38,808 nt of DNA from GWC2-40-17 sp035400705 (GTDB lineage Bacteria > Patescibacteriota > Patescibacteriia > Magasanikbacterales > UBA10003). The position numbers were made by a program, and so were the translations under genes. The notes beneath the pieces are model-generated. The model searched no databases. It was not told the DNA's origin and worked only from the letters and a program-made list of their open reading frames with translations. Positions 7,272 to 15,305 of the stretch are shown here, in pieces (position 1 is the first letter of the stretch; each line of letters opens with the position of its first letter). The stretch covers positions 1 through 38,808 of the forward strand of contig DAOMZV010000004.1 in the NCBI GenBank assembly GCA_035400705.1, in the 5' to 3' direction.

Positions 7272-8714
7272 ATGAATAAAAGAACTAAAATTGTCTGTAC
7301 TCTTGGGCCGGCCTCCGCTAATTCGGAAATTTTAACCGGTTTAATTAAGGCGGGGATGAATGTAGCTCGTATTAATTTTTCCCATGGCACTCATGAAAGT
7401 AATGGCAAAATGGTTGATTTAGTTAGACAGGTGGCAGAGAAATTAAAATCACCAACTGCGGTTATTGCCGATCTGCAAGGACCAAGAATTAGAGTGGGGG
7501 AAATGCCTAAAGAAGGATTGGTTTTAAAAAAAGGGTCATTAGTTAAACTAAATGTATCTATAATTAAATCGGTTAATGGTCAAATTCCGGTAACTTATAA
7601 AAAATTAGTTAAAGATTTATCAATTAATCAAAGAATTTTGTTAGATGACGGTAAGATAGAATTATTGGCCAAAAAAATTCAAGGTAATGTTGTTGAAGCA
7701 GAAGTGAAAGTGGGTGGAACCCTAACTTCTCACAAAGGGATTAATTTACCAGATTCAGTTGTTTCTATTAATGCTTTAACTGCTAAGGATAAGGAAGATT
7801 TAAAATTTATTATTAAAAAGGAGGTAGATTTTGTTGCCCTGTCTTTTGTTAAAGATGCCAGTGATATTTTAGATTTGCGTTTTCTAATTAAAAAATTAGT
7901 TGGTCGTAAATCAACCAAAAAAAATAAATCAGAAATTAAGATTGTTTGTAAAATAGAAAAACACGAAGCCATTAAAAATTTAGATGAAATTATTGAGGCG
8001 ACTGACGCCGTGATGGTAGCCCGAGGTGATTTAGGGATCGAAATACCTGCCGAAGAGGTGCCTTTGTTACAGAAAAAAATAATCAGCAAATGTTTAGAGG
8101 CAGCCAAACCAGTAATTGTCGCCACCCAAATGTTAGAATCCATGACCCACAATCCGCGTCCTACTCGCGCCGAAGTTAGCGATGTGGCCAACGCGGTAAT
8201 TGACCATACCGACGCTGTGATGTTGTCAGGGGAAACGGCTAATGGCGAATATCCGGTGGAGGCAGTTTCTATTATGTCTAAAGTTATTATGAGGACAGAA
8301 GCATCTATTTTTGATGAACTGCCTTATAACAAAATTTTTGCTTCCGAACAAAAAACTGATACCGTAATGAGCGGTTTGTCCCGATTATTGGCAGAAAAAA
8401 TTAGAGCAAGAGCCGTTTTGGCTGCTTCTTTATCTGGAGAAACCGGCCGTCAAATTTCTCGCTTTCGCCCAGAATTGCCGGTTTTTGTAACTACTGACAA
8501 AGAGCAGGTTTGTCGGCAATTAAATTTATCTTGGGGGGTTATTCCTTTTATTTTACCAACTTGTAAAACCGTAGAAGAGTTGATTGAAAGATCTTTAGTT
8601 TATTTACGTAAAGAAAAGATGATCAAGAAAAATGATAAGTTGATTATTATTGCTGGCGAACCCGTCGGTTCACCCGGTGGAGTTAATTGGGTGGAAGTTA
8701 AAGAAGTTAATTAA
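7272..8714 (+). CDS. pyk: Pyruvate kinase
   Basis: Pyruvate kinase converts phosphoenolpyruvate and ADP to pyruvate and ATP, the last step of glycolysis. From the ATG at 7272 the product has 480 residues and starts MNKRTKIVCTLGPAS, the usual N-terminus. The barrel shows NFSHGTHE, ADLQGPRIRVGE, the active-site lysine region IVCKIEKHEA, the metal/phosphate site MVARGDLGIEIP, and VMLSGETANGEYPVEA. The C-terminal domain is present and complete. An upstream in-frame ATG at 7245 coincides with the -10 box, so I reject it. A hairpin terminator lies immediately after the stop, and the next gene encodes PEP synthase, which runs the reverse reaction; the two together control direction at the PEP/pyruvate node. 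Confidence 0.97.
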   Translation: MNKRTKIVCTLGPASANSEILTGLIKAGMNVARINFSHGTHESNGKMVDLVRQVAEKLKSPTAVIADLQGPRIRVGEMPKEGLVLKKGSLVKLNVSIIKSVNGQIPVTYKKLVKDLSINQRILLDDGKIELLAKKIQGNVVEAEVKVGGTLTSHKGINLPDSVVSINALTAKDKEDLKFIIKKEVDFVALSFVKDASDILDLRFLIKKLVGRKSTKKNKSEIKIVCKIEKHEAIKNLDEIIEATDAVMVARGDLGIEIPAEEVPLLQKKIISKCLEAAKPVIVATQMLESMTHNPRPTRAEVSDVANAVIDHTDAVMLSGETANGEYPVEAVSIMSKVIMRTEASIFDELPYNKIFASEQKTDTVMSGLSRLLAEKIRARAVLAASLSGETGRQISRFRPELPVFVTTDKEQVCRQLNLSWGVIPFILPTCKTVEELIERSLVYLRKEKMIKKNDKLIIIAGEPVGSPGGVNWVEVKEVN

Positions 8715-8716
8715 AA

Positions 8717-8741
8717 AAACCCCGCGTAAAAGCGGGGTTTT
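8717..8741 (+). terminator. Intrinsic terminator of pyk
   Basis: AAACCCCGC at 8717-8725 and GCGGGGTTT at 8732-8740 form a perfect nine-base stem with a six-base loop, ending in Ts. It starts two bases after the pyk stop. A TATAAT at 8761-8766 downstream may be the -10 of the next gene, but I see no good -35 with it. Confidence 0.88.
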
Positions 8742-8802
8742 AATTTTATCTAAAAAAAGTTATAATTGAATTATCAAATGTAACTTTTTTAGCTCTAAAT
8801 TT

Positions 8803-11169
8803 ATGAAAAATATTCTTTGGTTTAAAGAAATTTCTATTAAAGATGTGCCAATTGTGGGCGGTAAAAATGCTTCTTTGGGCGAAATGTATTCTCAATTAGT
8901 ACCACAGGGAATTAAAGTGCCTAATGGTTTTGCTATTACAGCTGAAGCCTTTAGGTATTTTTTAAAGTTTAATCATTTGGAAGATAAAATTAAAGAAATT
9001 TTGAAAGATAAAAATTTATCTAAAGATGTTAAAAAATTAGCTGCGGCTGGTAAAAAAATTCGAGCTTTGGTTTTAGCCGCTACCTTGCCTAAAAATTTAA
9101 TTGAGGATATTTTAGCTGCCTATAAGGAACTTGGTAAAAATGTCGGAGTAGCAGTTCGTTCTTCGGCAACTGCCGAGGATTTGCCTCAAGCTTCTTTTGC
9201 TGGTCAGCAGGAATCTTATCTGAATGTTTCCGGAGAAAAAGGCTTATTACAAGCGATTCAAAAATGTTATTCTTCTCTTTATACTGATCGAGCTATTTCT
9301 TATCGTATAGAGCAAGGTTTTGAACATGAAAATGTAGCTTTGTCAGTGGGGGTACAAAAAATGGTCAGATCAGATTTGGCTTGTTCGGGTGTTTTATTCA
9401 CTTTGGATACTGAGTCGGGTTTTAGAGATGTGGTGTTAATTAATGGTTCTTGGGGTTTGGGCGAAAATATTGTTAAAGGAAGAGTTAATCCTGATCAGTT
9501 TATTGTTTTTAAGAAAACTTTAGCTGAAGGTTATGAAGCGATTATTAGCTGCAATCTTGGTTCCAAAGAAATGAAACTGGTTTATGCTGGTCCCAACAGA
9601 ACTTTGCAAAAAAAAGTCGCAGCTAAAGAACAACATTCATATGTTTTAAACAATGCGGAAATTTTACAATTAGCTAAATGGAGTTTATTAATTGAAAAAC
9701 ATTATAATCGTCCTCAAGATATTGAGTGGGCTAAAGATGGACAAACTAATGAGTTATTTATTGTTCAAGCTAGACCAGAAACTATTCACGCACGTAAGGT
9801 CGTTAATGTTATAGAAGAATATATTTTGGAAAAGAAAAGTCCAGTGATTGCAGAAGGTTTGGCGATTGGTGAAAAAATTGGCGCTGGCCGAGCCCATATT
9901 GTAGAAACACCAAAAGAATTAAAGAATTTTAAGAAAGGAGAAGTTTTGGTTACACGAATCACTGATCCGGATTGGGAACCGATTATGCGTTTGGCTAGCG
10001 CGATTGTGACAGAGCAAGGAGGAAAGACTTCCCATGCGGCGATTGTTTCCCGCGAATTAGGTGTAACTTGTGTCGTAGGAACTGGCAACGCGAGAAAAGC
10101 CATTAGAAATGGGCAAAATATTACGGTTTCTTGTGCTGAGGGGGAAAAAGGGTTTATTTATCAGGGGTTGTTGCCGTTTAAAATAAAACGAGAAGAAATT
10201 GCCGATGTGGGTGCCCCACAAACTAAAATTATGATGAATGTTGGGGCCCCTGACGAAGCCTTTAAATTTTCTTTTTTACCTAATAGTGGGGTGGGCTTAG
10301 CGCGCGAAGAATTTATTTTTACTAATTTTGTTAAAATACATCCCGCGGCTTTAATTAATTATTCCAAACAATCTCGGTCGGTTAAACAAAAGATTGATCA
10401 TCTGACTTTAGGTTATAAAGATAAAAAACAATATTTAATTGATAAGTTAGGTGAGGGTATGGCTTTGTTAGCTGCTGCTTTTTATCCTAAAGATGTGATT
10501 GTTCGTTTTTCTGATTTTAAAACTAACGAATATGCTTCTTTAATCGGTGGGAAGAATTATGAACCCAAAGAAGAAAATCCAATGATTGGTTGGCGCGGCG
10601 CGTCTAGATATTATGATAAGAATTTTGAAGAAGCTTTTGGTTTGGAATGTGCGGCAATTAAAAAAGCCCGGGAAGTTTGGGGATTAAAAAACATTATTGT
10701 GATGATTCCTTTTTGTCGTACAGTGGAAGAGGGAAAAAAAGTTTTGGCAACTATGGAAAAATTTGGTTTAAAAAGAGGGGAGAGTGGTCTAAAAGTTTAT
10801 ATGATGGTAGAAATTCCTTCCAACGTAATTTTAGCTGATCAGTTTGCTAAAATTTTTGATGGTTTTTCTATTGGTTCTAATGATTTAACCCAACTAACTC
10901 TTGGTGTGGATAGAGATTCTCAATTGGTCAGTCATATTTATAATGAAAAAAATGAAGCCGTGACTACTTTAATTAAACAAGTGATTAAAGTAGCTAAAGC
11001 CAATGGTATTAAGATTGGTATTTGTGGCCAAGCTCCAAGTGATTATCCCGAATTTGCCGAGTTTTTAGTGGAAGCGGGGATAGATAGTATTTCTTTGAAT
11101 CCGGACACAGTAGTTTCTACAACTAAAAGAATTGTGGAGTTGGAGAAAAAGTTAAAGAAACAGAACTAA
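8803..11169 (+). CDS. ppsA: Phosphoenolpyruvate synthase (pyruvate, water dikinase)
   Basis: PEP synthase makes phosphoenolpyruvate from pyruvate and ATP through a phosphohistidine, releasing AMP and phosphate. The 788-residue product has the three expected parts: an ATP-grasp-like domain at about residues 5-340 (GGKNASLGEM, VAVRSSATAEDLPQASFAGQ), the swivelling phosphohistidine domain with GGKTSHAAIVSRELGV (His at about 410), and the PEP-binding barrel (SIGSNDLTQLTLGVDRDS near residue 690, IGICGQAPSDYPE at the end). A length near 790 fits PEP synthase better than pyruvate phosphate dikinase (about 870-900). It follows pyk after its terminator, so the two are separately transcribed. A bidirectional terminator separates it from the convergent tRNA. 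Confidence 0.96.
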   Translation: MKNILWFKEISIKDVPIVGGKNASLGEMYSQLVPQGIKVPNGFAITAEAFRYFLKFNHLEDKIKEILKDKNLSKDVKKLAAAGKKIRALVLAATLPKNLIEDILAAYKELGKNVGVAVRSSATAEDLPQASFAGQQESYLNVSGEKGLLQAIQKCYSSLYTDRAISYRIEQGFEHENVALSVGVQKMVRSDLACSGVLFTLDTESGFRDVVLINGSWGLGENIVKGRVNPDQFIVFKKTLAEGYEAIISCNLGSKEMKLVYAGPNRTLQKKVAAKEQHSYVLNNAEILQLAKWSLLIEKHYNRPQDIEWAKDGQTNELFIVQARPETIHARKVVNVIEEYILEKKSPVIAEGLAIGEKIGAGRAHIVETPKELKNFKKGEVLVTRITDPDWEPIMRLASAIVTEQGGKTSHAAIVSRELGVTCVVGTGNARKAIRNGQNITVSCAEGEKGFIYQGLLPFKIKREEIADVGAPQTKIMMNVGAPDEAFKFSFLPNSGVGLAREEFIFTNFVKIHPAALINYSKQSRSVKQKIDHLTLGYKDKKQYLIDKLGEGMALLAAAFYPKDVIVRFSDFKTNEYASLIGGKNYEPKEENPMIGWRGASRYYDKNFEEAFGLECAAIKKAREVWGLKNIIVMIPFCRTVEEGKKVLATMEKFGLKRGESGLKVYMMVEIPSNVILADQFAKIFDGFSIGSNDLTQLTLGVDRDSQLVSHIYNEKNEAVTTLIKQVIKVAKANGIKIGICGQAPSDYPEFAEFLVEAGIDSISLNPDTVVSTTKRIVELEKKLKKQN

Positions 11170-11206
11170 GTTTGTAGATAAAGTAATTTACTAATTTGTA
11201 ATTAAA

Positions 11207-11234
11207 AAAAGACTACTTAAAAGTAGTCTTTTTT
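11207..11234. terminator. Bidirectional terminator between ppsA and tRNA-Asp
   Basis: GACTACT at 11211-11217 pairs with AGTAGTC at 11222-11228, with As before and Ts after, so it works on both strands. It closes ppsA on the plus strand and the tRNA on the minus strand. Confidence 0.8.
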
Positions 11235-11235
11235 G

Positions 11236-11310
11236 CGGATCGTACGGGATTTGAACCCGTGGTCTCCTCCGTGACAGGGAGGCGTGTTAACCGGGCTACA
11301 CCAACGATCC
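11236..11310 (-). tRNA. tRNA-Asp (anticodon GTC)
   Basis: Read on the minus strand the gene starts GGATCGT and ends ACGATCC plus discriminator G, giving a perfect seven-base acceptor stem. The anticodon stem CCTCC/GGAGG encloses the loop CTGTCAC, so the anticodon is GTC. The T arm holds the standard GGTTCAAATCC pattern. The discriminator G73 agrees with aspartate identity. The 3' CCA is not encoded; the bases after the discriminator are GCAAAA, so CCA must be added afterwards. It is the last gene of the minus-strand translation block. Confidence 0.95.
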
Positions 11311-11315
11311 ATTAA

Positions 11316-11402
11316 AACCCCCAGAAATTAGTTTGGACAAAGGCTATCCGCATAAAGGAGGGTTCATGTGGGAGCTCTTATCCAAACGCGTTCCCGGGGG
11401 TT
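11316..11402 (-). terminator. Long structured element downstream of rplT (terminator or small RNA)
   Basis: AACCCCC at 11316-11322 pairs with GGGGGTT at 11396-11402, and GTTTGGA at 11331-11337 pairs with TCCAAAC at 11381-11387. Inside, CCGCAT and ATGTGG can pair, better in the plus-strand RNA where the odd pair is G-U. On the minus strand the outer stem ends GGGGGTTTT, so the simplest role is a terminator for infC-rpmI-rplT. At 87 bases it is far longer than a plain terminator, and the plus-strand apical loop shows AAAGGAGGG. No gene lies here; a 62-codon frame on the plus strand is antisense to rplT and I reject it. Confidence 0.5.
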
Positions 11403-11409
11403 ATTGGAT

Positions 11410-11745
11410 TTATTTGATTATCGCTTTGAAAACTTCCGGATATTTAACAGCAATTTCTGCTAGAACTTTTCTGTCTAATTTTACTCCTTTTTTATTCAAC
11501 TTGTCAATTATCTTGCTGTAAGTAGTGCCATTTAATCTGGCAGCAGCATTAATTTTGACTTGCCATAACGCGCGCGCGGTTCTCTTTTTGTTGCGGCGAT
11601 CGCGATAGGCATTAACACCAGCTTTCAAAATGGCAGTTTTGGCTAAAGTAATTTTGCTTTTTCTGCCCCAGCGATAGCCCTTGGTTTGTTTCAAGATTTT
11701 TTTTCTGTGCTTGAGATGGGAAGCGCCTCTTTTAACTCTACTCAT
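11410..11745 (-). CDS. rplT: Large ribosomal subunit protein bL20
   Basis: bL20 is an early 23S rRNA-binding assembly protein of the 50S subunit. The 111-residue product starts MSRVKRGASHLKHRKKILKQ, continues with GYRWGRKSKITLAKTAI and AYRDRRNKKR, and includes the RLNGTTYSKII segment, all standard for the family. Length is slightly below the usual 115-120. It begins eight bases after rpmI in the classical infC-rpmI-rplT order. In several bacteria bL20 represses its own operon through an mRNA pseudoknot; I did not find a convincing one here. Confidence 0.97.
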   Translation of the reverse strand: MSRVKRGASHLKHRKKILKQTKGYRWGRKSKITLAKTAILKAGVNAYRDRRNKKRTARALWQVKINAAARLNGTTYSKIIDKLNKKGVKLDRKVLAEIAVKYPEVFKAIIK

Positions 11746-11753
11746 ATATGTAT

Positions 11754-11951
11754 TTAAGAATTAGGTAACGCAACATTGAAAGTTTTTTCAAAAGCCTTAG
11801 AAAAAGAAATATCACGTCGTTTGTTGCGAGTGGTCTTTCCAGATTCTCGGGAATTAAAATGATCTTGTCCGGCTTTGCGTTTCAAGAATTTCCCTGTTTT
11901 GGTTTTGGTAAACCTTTTGGCTGTTGCCTTATGGGTTTTTAATTTAGACAT
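11754..11951 (-). CDS. rpmI: Large ribosomal subunit protein bL35
   Basis: bL35 is a small basic protein of the 50S subunit. I place the start at the ATG at 11951, giving 65 residues beginning MSKLKTHKATAKRF and including the typical KTKTGKFLKRKAGQDHF and KTTRNKRRD. The frame is open further upstream, but that extension lies inside the 3' end of infC and does not resemble bL35. With the chosen start there is one base between the infC stop and this ATG. The gene lies between infC and rplT in the normal order. Confidence 0.95.
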   Translation of the reverse strand: MSKLKTHKATAKRFTKTKTGKFLKRKAGQDHFNSRESGKTTRNKRRDISFSKAFEKTFNVALPNS

Positions 11952-11952
11952 A

Positions 11953-12522
11953 TTATTCTTTCTTTTCTCCTGCAAGGATGGCGCTGATCCTGCCGCCTTG
12001 ATTTTGCGGTGGTTGTTCAACTTTAATAGTAAATCCTTGTTTTAAAAAATTAATAAAATTATTGATTAGATTAAAAGCGATATCCATGTGCTGTCTTTCT
12101 CTGCCGCGTAAAATAATTTCTACCTTAACTTTGTTGCCATCTTTTAAAAATTGATTCGCTTGATTTTGACGCATTTCCAAATCGTGTTGACCGATTCTTG
12201 GCGTTAAACGAATACCTTTAATTTCTACTTGTTTTAAAGCCTGTTTTTGCTTTTTTAATTCTTTTTCTTTTTCGTATTTATATTGCCCCATGTTTAACAG
12301 CTTGGCAACTGGGGGATCGGCTACAGGATTAACTATTACTAAATCATAACCTCTTTCCTCAGCAATTTTTAAAGCTTCTTTGGTAGAAATAATGTCTAAA
12401 GAATCGCCGGTTTCATCTATCACACGCAATTTAGGCGCCTTAATTGTTTCATTAGCCTGAAGATTTAAAGAAGGATGCAAAGGTTGCTGGTATCTTTTTT
12501 GATGGTATCTTGAAATGCGCAT
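11953..12522 (-). CDS. infC: Translation initiation factor IF-3
   Basis: IF-3 binds the 30S subunit, checks the start codon and initiator tRNA, and keeps subunits apart. The 189-residue product has the N-domain pattern ANETIKAPKLRVIDETGDSLDI, the linker VADPPVAKLLNMGQYKYEKEK rich in lysine, and the C-domain KGIRLTPRIGQHDLEMRQNQA and VKVEIILRGRERQH. Length is typical. The ATG at 12522 is preceded by a 25-base AT-rich gap after the tmRNA gene, with no terminator seen in that gap, so infC may be transcribed through ssrA. In a genome with few Shine-Dalgarno sites, IF-3 control of start choice may matter more; that is inference. Confidence 0.96.
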   Translation of the reverse strand: MRISRYHQKRYQQPLHPSLNLQANETIKAPKLRVIDETGDSLDIISTKEALKIAEERGYDLVIVNPVADPPVAKLLNMGQYKYEKEKELKKQKQALKQVEIKGIRLTPRIGQHDLEMRQNQANQFLKDGNKVKVEIILRGRERQHMDIAFNLINNFINFLKQGFTIKVEQPPQNQGGRISAILAGEKKE

Positions 12523-12547
12523 TGTTTTATTTTGAAAAAATTATTTT

Positions 12548-12949
12548 TGGTGGAGGTGATGGGAGTTAAACCCATGTCCAAGAAGTTTCCTTAAAATCAT
12601 ATACACTTATAGCTTATTTTAGAATGATTTGAAAGTGTAAAATAAGCAAAACCTTTCAAATTTGTTCCTAATCTTTCATTAGAATAGCAGGAACAAACTA
12701 TTCTAACTACTCTCAATAATATAACACTCCTGAGGTTTTATTGAGTATCAAACCGGGAATGTGATTGCGTGCAATTATGCAGCGACCATAGCGAATGAAG
12801 GCATGCGGAAAGCATTAGCAACCGCGGTCTTCACTCTATTGTAGATGTTGGCATCTATAATTTGATTGCTTAAAGTGATTAACGAGGATATAAGCAGCCT
12901 CGAAGTGTAGATTAAAAAGGTACACAACTTGTCGAAATCCGACACCCCC
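12548..12949 (-). ncRNA. ssrA: tmRNA (transfer-messenger RNA)
   Basis: tmRNA rescues stalled ribosomes and tags the unfinished protein. On the minus strand the gene begins GGGGGTGTCGGATTTCGACA and ends CACCTCCACCA, so the acceptor stem pairs (one G-U) and the CCA is encoded. The T arm reads GGGTTTAACTCCC. The mRNA-like part has a frame ending GTC GCT GCA TAA. If the resume codon is the GCC near 12850, the tag has 25 residues, starting ANIYNRV and ending FAMVAA. The Ala-Ala end is the expected protease signal; the tag is long compared with the ten residues of E. coli. Its 5' end lies two bases after the smpB stop, so the RNA and its protein partner are physically joined. Confidence 0.95.
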
Positions 12950-12951
12950 AT

Positions 12952-13392
12952 TTAGAATTCTTCTCTTCTGATTTCTCTTTCTAGATCTCTTTTTTTGATT
13001 AAATCTTTTTTTTCAAATTTCTTTTTTCCCTTGCCTAAGCCAATTTCTAGCTTAATCCAGTGATGTTTAGTATATACCTTTAAGGGGACTACTGTCAAGC
13101 CTTGAGTGGTTTTAAGGCCAATAATTCTGTTTATTTCTGATTTTTTTAGCAAAAGTCGTCGGCTTTTAGTCGGTTCATACCCTCTAATATCGCGGCTTTT
13201 TTTGTAGGGAGCAATGTTAGCATTAATCAAAAAAAGCTCGTTTTTTTTAACGGTTACATAAGATTCTTTAAGGCTAATTTGGCCATCTTTAACAGATTTA
13301 ACTTCATCCCCGGTTAATTCAATGCCAGCTTCCCAATTTTCCAGAATGTTATAGTCAAAAAGCGCTTGTTTGTTTGTAGCTAAAATTGACAT
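12952..13392 (-). CDS. smpB: tmRNA-binding protein SmpB
   Basis: SmpB binds tmRNA and places it in the A site of stalled ribosomes. From the ATG at 13392 the product has 146 residues and starts MSILATNKQALFDYNILENW. It shows the family core GIELTGDEVKSVKDGQISL, NIAPYKKS, RRLLLKKSEI and the basic tail GKGKKKFEKKD. An in-frame ATG at 13431 would add 13 residues but lies upstream of the likely transcription start, so I reject it. The minus-strand promoter TTGAAA-17-TATAAT at 13403-13431 puts the RNA start about four bases before this ATG, so the message is almost leaderless. ssrA follows two bases after the stop. Confidence 0.95.
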   Translation of the reverse strand: MSILATNKQALFDYNILENWEAGIELTGDEVKSVKDGQISLKESYVTVKKNELFLINANIAPYKKSRDIRGYEPTKSRRLLLKKSEINRIIGLKTTQGLTVVPLKVYTKHHWIKLEIGLGKGKKKFEKKDLIKKRDLEREIRREEF

Positions 13393-13402
13393 ATTTAATT
13401 TA

Positions 13403-13431
13403 ATTATATCTTGGTTGACCTTATCTTTCAA
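13403..13431 (-). promoter_or_regulatory. Promoter of smpB-ssrA
   Basis: On the minus strand TTGAAA (13426-13431) and TATAAT (13403-13408) are 17 bases apart. Start of RNA is expected near 13396, leaving only about four bases before the smpB ATG. It overlaps the divergent promoter on the plus strand. Confidence 0.7.
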
Positions 13432-13443
13432 GATGGGTATAAT
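13415..13443 (+). promoter_or_regulatory. Promoter of the AI-2E-family permease gene
   Basis: TTGACC at 13415-13420 and TATAAT at 13438-13443 are 17 bases apart. RNA should start near 13450, about 30 bases before the ATG at 13479. It shares 17 base pairs with the smpB promoter on the other strand, so the polymerases should exclude each other. Confidence 0.8.
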
Positions 13444-13478
13444 AGAGATAAGTTTAATTTAAAAAAGCTCTAAGTTTT

Positions 13479-14519
13479 ATGGAAAAAAAAGTTACGATAA
13501 TTAGTTTTTCTTCGTTCTTAAAGGCTCTAGCTATTGTTTTGTTTCTTGGGCTGGTCTATTTAATTTGGGATATTTTATTATTGTTTTTGATTGCTTTATT
13601 AGTAGCGGCTTTAATTTTACCCTTAGTTGACTGGGCAAGCAAGAAAAAAATTCCTCGCAGCTTAACTGTTTTGTTGCTTTATGTTGTGTTTTTCGGGGTT
13701 TTTATCGGGGTTATCGCTTTGTTAATTCCACCGATTGTTTCTCAATTTTCCCAGCTATCCGCTAATTATGGAGCTTATAAAGATAAATTAATCAACCTTT
13801 TTTCTTGGTTTAAAGACATCGGGCTTCATTACGGTTTTTGGGAACCCTTATCTAAATTTATTCCGGAAACTTTTGGCACTGGAATTTATACTGCTCAAAA
13901 ATTCATGGGTTCGATTTTTGGTATTTTTGCTGGAGTTGGCTCGCTCTTTTTAGTTTTAGTAATGACTTTTTATATTGTAGCCGAAGAAGATAATTTTAAA
14001 AAATTGATTAAATATTTTACTCCCTCAGAATATCAGCCCTATTTCAGTAAGTTATGGGCCAAAATTAAGGAGAAACTTTCTCTCTGGATTAGAGGTCAAT
14101 TGCTCTTGGATTTAATTGTTGGTCTTTTATCTTATTTTGGTTTGTTGGCAATTGGCGTGCCCTATGCTTTATTGTTAGGTGTTTTATCTGGTCTTTTTGA
14201 ATCAATCCCTTATGCCGGACCAATTTTTTCCTCGATTGTCGCTGTCATTTTAACTATTTTGCAAACAGGTGATTGGTTCAAAGGACTTTTGGTTTTAGGG
14301 TTGTTTGTAATTATTCAACAGTTAGAAAATAATTTGTTGGTTCCTAAGATTATGCAAAAAGCGGCAGGAGTTAATCCGATTGTCAGTATCTTGTCTTTAC
14401 TAGTTGGTTATCGATTGTTGGGTGTAGTGGGGGCTATTTTAGCTATTCCTTTAATGACTATTGTTAGTGTGATTTGGGTTGAAATAATTGCTTGGAGAAC
14501 TAAGTCTCAGAAAGTTTAA
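13479..14519 (+). CDS. AI-2E family transporter (PerM/TqsA-type permease)
   Basis: This 346-residue polytopic membrane protein fits the AI-2E transporter (formerly UPF0118) family. Hydrophobic segments lie at about 12-30, 32-50, 63-87, 145-170, 208-235, 237-262, 265-285 and 305-335, near the eight expected. Family marks include the hydrophilic loop after helix 3 (IVSQFSQLSANYGAY), the EEDNFKKLIKYF cytoplasmic segment, and the conserved FESIPYAGPIFSSIVAV and QQLENNLLVPKIM. Members export varied substrates (autoinducer-2, Na+/H+ in some), so the substrate is open. It has its own promoter, divergent from smpB, and is followed by another membrane protein gene after 16 bases. Confidence 0.88.
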   Translation: MEKKVTIISFSSFLKALAIVLFLGLVYLIWDILLLFLIALLVAALILPLVDWASKKKIPRSLTVLLLYVVFFGVFIGVIALLIPPIVSQFSQLSANYGAYKDKLINLFSWFKDIGLHYGFWEPLSKFIPETFGTGIYTAQKFMGSIFGIFAGVGSLFLVLVMTFYIVAEEDNFKKLIKYFTPSEYQPYFSKLWAKIKEKLSLWIRGQLLLDLIVGLLSYFGLLAIGVPYALLLGVLSGLFESIPYAGPIFSSIVAVILTILQTGDWFKGLLVLGLFVIIQQLENNLLVPKIMQKAAGVNPIVSILSLLVGYRLLGVVGAILAIPLMTIVSVIWVEIIAWRTKSQKV

Positions 14520-14535
14520 ATTTCAGGTTAGTTTT

Positions 14536-15300
14536 ATGTTTTTAAAGAAATTTTTACCATTGTCGTCAACATTTTTGTTTTTTGTTTTTTGGGAAATTGC
14601 TAATAAATTGCCAAACCAAATGTTGTATTGGGGGTTAGGCGGTTTAATAGTGGCTTTAATCTCAGTCTTTTTTTTGCGTCGAGTTTGGTTAAAAGAAAAA
14701 ATAGAATTTAAAATATTTTGGTCCAGTCTGTTTTTATTTTTAGTTGGTTCTTTTTTGATTTTTATTTTTTTAGATCGACCACTTTACCGACAAATGATCA
14801 TTGGTTTGACTTGTTTTAGCTTTTTTTTGGAAATGTATTATGCCGCTCTTTATTTGCGTCAAAAAAAAGAATTTTATTTGAGCAATCTGGCAGTCTTAAA
14901 TGAGTTTTTCCCTGTTTTGTCTTTTGGTTTTTTAGTAGCTGGTTTTTTTGGTTGGTTAGTTTTTTTAAAGCCAGTCTTGTGGCTTTTTGTTGTTTTGGTT
15001 TGTTTGATCTCCGTTCAAACTGGTTATAACCTTTTTTATAATTCTTTAGGTAAAAAGTTTCTTTTTTCTCCTTTGTGGGTAGTTTCTTTAATAGCAGCAG
15101 AAATGTTTTGGGCGATTAATTTTTTACCAGTTGGTTTTTTAGTGAAAGGTTTTATTTTAACTTTAGTTTGGTGGGTTTTTTCTAAAATTTTAATTGAATA
15201 TGGAAAAAAAGAAAATAAACAAAAAGTCAGAATTCATGTTTATTTTTTATTAGCAATAATTTTAATTGTTATAATTTTGTTTAGCGCCCGTTGGCTATAA
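14536..15300 (+). CDS. Polytopic membrane protein, function unknown
   Basis: The product has 254 residues from the ATG at 14536 and is almost entirely hydrophobic, with about eight predicted membrane helices and few charged loops (LRRVWLKEKIEFK, LDRPLYRQ, LRQKKEF). I recognise no family. The frame is open upstream to 14488, but that extension overlaps the previous gene and is basic and polar rather than a membrane start, so I prefer MFLKKFLPLSS. It lies between the permease and an HtrA-like protein with short gaps, so the three may be made together. The stop at 15298-15300 is five bases from the next start. Confidence 0.7.
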   Translation: MFLKKFLPLSSTFLFFVFWEIANKLPNQMLYWGLGGLIVALISVFFLRRVWLKEKIEFKIFWSSLFLFLVGSFLIFIFLDRPLYRQMIIGLTCFSFFLEMYYAALYLRQKKEFYLSNLAVLNEFFPVLSFGFLVAGFFGWLVFLKPVLWLFVVLVCLISVQTGYNLFYNSLGKKFLFSPLWVVSLIAAEMFWAINFLPVGFLVKGFILTLVWWVFSKILIEYGKKENKQKVRIHVYFLLAIILIVIILFSARWL

Positions 15301-15305
15301 TTTAT

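Noticed and set aside
8754..8790. Hairpin AAAAAAGTTA/TAACTTTTTT before ppsA as a regulator
   Set aside because: The arms are nearly all A and T and overlap the possible -10 box, so pairing is likely by chance.
11333..11521. 62-codon plus-strand frame near rplT
   Set aside because: It is antisense to the 3' end of rplT and covers the structured element; rplT is certain.
12541..12600. A tRNA-like arm read as a separate tRNA
   Set aside because: It is the 3' tRNA-like half of tmRNA; the matching 5' half starts at 12949.
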